Assembly (NCBI GenBank): GCA_008921705.1
Contig: VFFE01007035.1
Location: 1,165,433 to 1,229,432 of the forward strand
Direction: 5' to 3'
Source: Burhinus oedicnemus
Lineage: Eukaryota; Chordata; Aves; Charadriiformes; Burhinidae
DNA length: 64,000 nucleotides
Part shown: positions 62,640 to 64,000 of the stretch, one piece after another
How positions within the stretch are numbered: the first letter of the stretch is position 1
Layout of the letters: each line of letters opens with the position of its first letter
Program-made: the position numbers and the translations under genes
Notes under the pieces: generated by a model
What the model was told of the DNA's origin: nothing
What the model saw: only the letters and a program-made list of their open reading frames with translations
Database searches by the model: none

Positions 62640-62775
62640 CTGTCACAGGGGTTTAGGCAGCAGGGTTACTCAGTGGGTCTGTTTTAGGAGTCAGGTAATT
62701 TGGCTTTTAATTCTGCAGTGAAAAGGTGAAATTTGTTTCCTGTAACTTCAGTCTTTTAAACAACAGGTATCTTGT
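62640..62775 (+). repeat. MIR/CORE-SINE-like relic
   Basis: TAGGAGTCAGGTAATTTGGC followed by TTTTAATTCTGCAG resembles the sense MIR block GGGAGTCAGGAGACCTGGGT then TCTAATCCCGGC, and a TTTCCTGTAACTTCAG block follows. The opposite orientation to the neighbouring MIR shows a separate insertion. The ends are approximate. Confidence 0.45.
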
Positions 62776-62784
62776 TTAAGGTTG

Positions 62785-62966
62785 TGTCCTGGTTTGAGGT
62801 AAAGCAGGACCAGTTTTGTTCAGTAACTTTGCTTGTTAGCTGGGCCTCTTCTAACTGCTGAAATTAACAGCATGTTGTGCAGGAAAACCGTTCGTTCTCA
62901 GAGTGATAAGACCCATGTTTATGGCTGATGCCAAGGAACGGTATGCAGAGAGGCTCTGGCTTATAC
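62785..62966 (+). mobile_element. LTR of an endogenous retrovirus, 5' part, cut by assembly gap
   Basis: The segment opens with TGTCCTGGTTTGAGGTAAAG, the start of a class of avian ERV LTRs (TGTCCTGGTTT...), and continues with AGCTGGGCCTCTTCTAACTG and TTGTGCAGGAAAACCGTTCG blocks I associate with the same LTRs. The TG at the left edge fits a retroviral LTR terminus. The 3' part, with any promoter, polyadenylation signal and CA end, falls in the run of N, so solo LTR versus provirus cannot be decided. No gag, pol or env sequence is visible. The family assignment is from memory. Confidence 0.55.
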
Positions 62967-63368
62967 NNNNNNNNNNNNNNNNNNNNNNNNNNNNNNNNNN
63001 NNNNNNNNNNNNNNNNNNNNNNNNNNNNNNNNNNNNNNNNNNNNNNNNNNNNNNNNNNNNNNNNNNNNNNNNNNNNNNNNNNNNNNNNNNNNNNNNNNNN
63101 NNNNNNNNNNNNNNNNNNNNNNNNNNNNNNNNNNNNNNNNNNNNNNNNNNNNNNNNNNNNNNNNNNNNNNNNNNNNNNNNNNNNNNNNNNNNNNNNNNNN
63201 NNNNNNNNNNNNNNNNNNNNNNNNNNNNNNNNNNNNNNNNNNNNNNNNNNNNNNNNNNNNNNNNNNNNNNNNNNNNNNNNNNNNNNNNNNNNNNNNNNNN
63301 NNNNNNNNNNNNNNNNNNNNNNNNNNNNNNNNNNNNNNNNNNNNNNNNNNNNNNNNNNNNNNNNNNNN
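62967..63368. other. Assembly gap (402 N)
   Basis: Unresolved bases. The gap starts inside an LTR and ends at an A-rich homopolymer, so a repeat is the likely cause. Its true length may differ from 402. Confidence 1.
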
Positions 63369-63411
63369 AGAAAAAAAAAAAAAAAAACAACCAAAAAACA
63401 ACCAAACCAAG
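63369..63411. repeat. A17 homopolymer and A-rich tract
   Basis: AG followed by 17 A and CAACC/AAAAAACAACC units. This may be the tail of a retroposed sequence or a simple-repeat edge of the gap. Confidence 0.8.
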
Positions 63412-64000
63412 AAGGGCTGATGTCACTACTTTCTTGTAGAAGTAAAAACTCACTGTCTAAAGATCTTCTAGTCAAATTCTGGAACATTCGAGAGCCTCTT
63501 TTCCTAGGAACATCCTGAAATCAGTTTTCCCAATAAAGAAAGAAGGACATCTCATTTACGCATCTGACCCTCTGATCTGGGTTTTCCTAGACTCACTGTT
63601 CCTCTGCTCTTCACAGATCAGCTTTCTTAGCAATTGACTAGCACCTATGCTTGCTGTAAATGGTACTGTGGGTCTACCACAAATTAATGAAAGAAGACAT
63701 AAGACAGGGATTGTTACAAACATGCAGTGTTTGTAACTCAAACTACCACATGCCTTCCAGATGCAGCTTTTTTTATCTGTGATGCACATCAAAGAAACTC
63801 AACCTTCTTGTGTCCCAGTGAACTGTTTCAGAGCCTGGACTTACTTAATCCTTTTTAGCTTGATTTTGTAAGAACTTCAGCATATACAAAAAGCTCAGCT
63901 ATCCATAGCCTAGCAGCAGGTTATTACCAAGAACAAAAAGTAGGTTATTGTGATAAGAGAATTTAAAAAAGACACAAATCCATAAAGTGCATCTTAATTA
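63412..64000. other. Noncoding stretch, nothing firm
   Basis: No gene is recognised. GTTACAAACA (63713-63722) and TGTTTGTAAC (63728-63737) are a perfect inverted 10-mer pair around TGCAG, each arm carrying a forkhead-like TGTTTGT word. Confidence 0.5.

Noticed and set aside
62851..63518. Open frames of 149-207 codons near 63 kb
   Set aside because: They consist mostly of the run of N and are not real translations.
1..64000. tRNA, snRNA, CRISPR array, operons or phage-like systems
   Set aside because: No cloverleaf with a GGTTCGAATCC-type arm, no U6/5S/7SK-like sequence, no regularly spaced direct repeats and no gene clusters were seen; the repeat content is vertebrate.

Overview
This window reads as nuclear DNA from a bird. 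The main evidence is a set of CR1 LINE copies. Two are young-looking and carry the avian 3' tail built from ATTCTATG units (11910-12424 minus, 13770-14236 plus). Three are older and diverged (36064-36500 minus, 42950-43327 plus, 48255-48615 minus), two of them resembling CR1 families also found in turtles and crocodilians. Six MIR/CORE-SINE relics of the amniote type and the start of an avian-type LTR fit the same picture. There is no sign of bacterial or plasmid organisation. The species cannot be fixed from the sequence.

I find no protein-coding gene, tRNA, rRNA or CRISPR array that I can defend. Most open frames are 60-120 codons and look like chance. The three longest outside repeats (251, 185 and 165 codons, all on the minus strand between 50.3 and 54.2 kb) match no family I recognise. 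The window is best described as intergenic or deep intronic DNA whose readable content is repeats plus a few candidate regulatory or structural elements.

Layout. 1-10.5 kb: unique AT-leaning DNA with a TG/TA microsatellite (3.5 kb), a MIR-like relic (5.2 kb), a G14 tract (7.76 kb), a small E-box and GATA palindrome cluster (7.9 kb) and an AAT microsatellite (8.8 kb). 10.53-10.75 kb: a short CpG island containing a 24-bp tandem duplication. 11.9-14.2 kb: two highly similar CR1 copies in inverted orientation with a roughly 1.3 kb spacer; the second has a chimeric 5' end. 13.29-13.49 and 17.79-17.99 kb: two direct copies of a roughly 200-bp non-repeat-like sequence with a 53-bp core identical at 49 positions. 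This looks like a locally duplicated noncoding module. 26.41-26.62 kb: a 215-bp imperfect inverted repeat, either a MITE-like relic or a long hairpin. 34.06 kb: a perfect 13-bp palindrome with a 1-nt centre. 36-49 kb: the three old CR1 copies and further MIR relics. 49-61 kb: mostly featureless, with two G-quadruplex candidates and a tight GNRA-type hairpin. 61.4-63.4 kb: a well-preserved MIR, a second MIR-like piece, and an LTR fragment running into a 402-base run of N.

Nothing here shows genes working together. The most interesting candidates are the duplicated module and the 26.4 kb inverted repeat. Both need genome-wide alignment, which I could not run.
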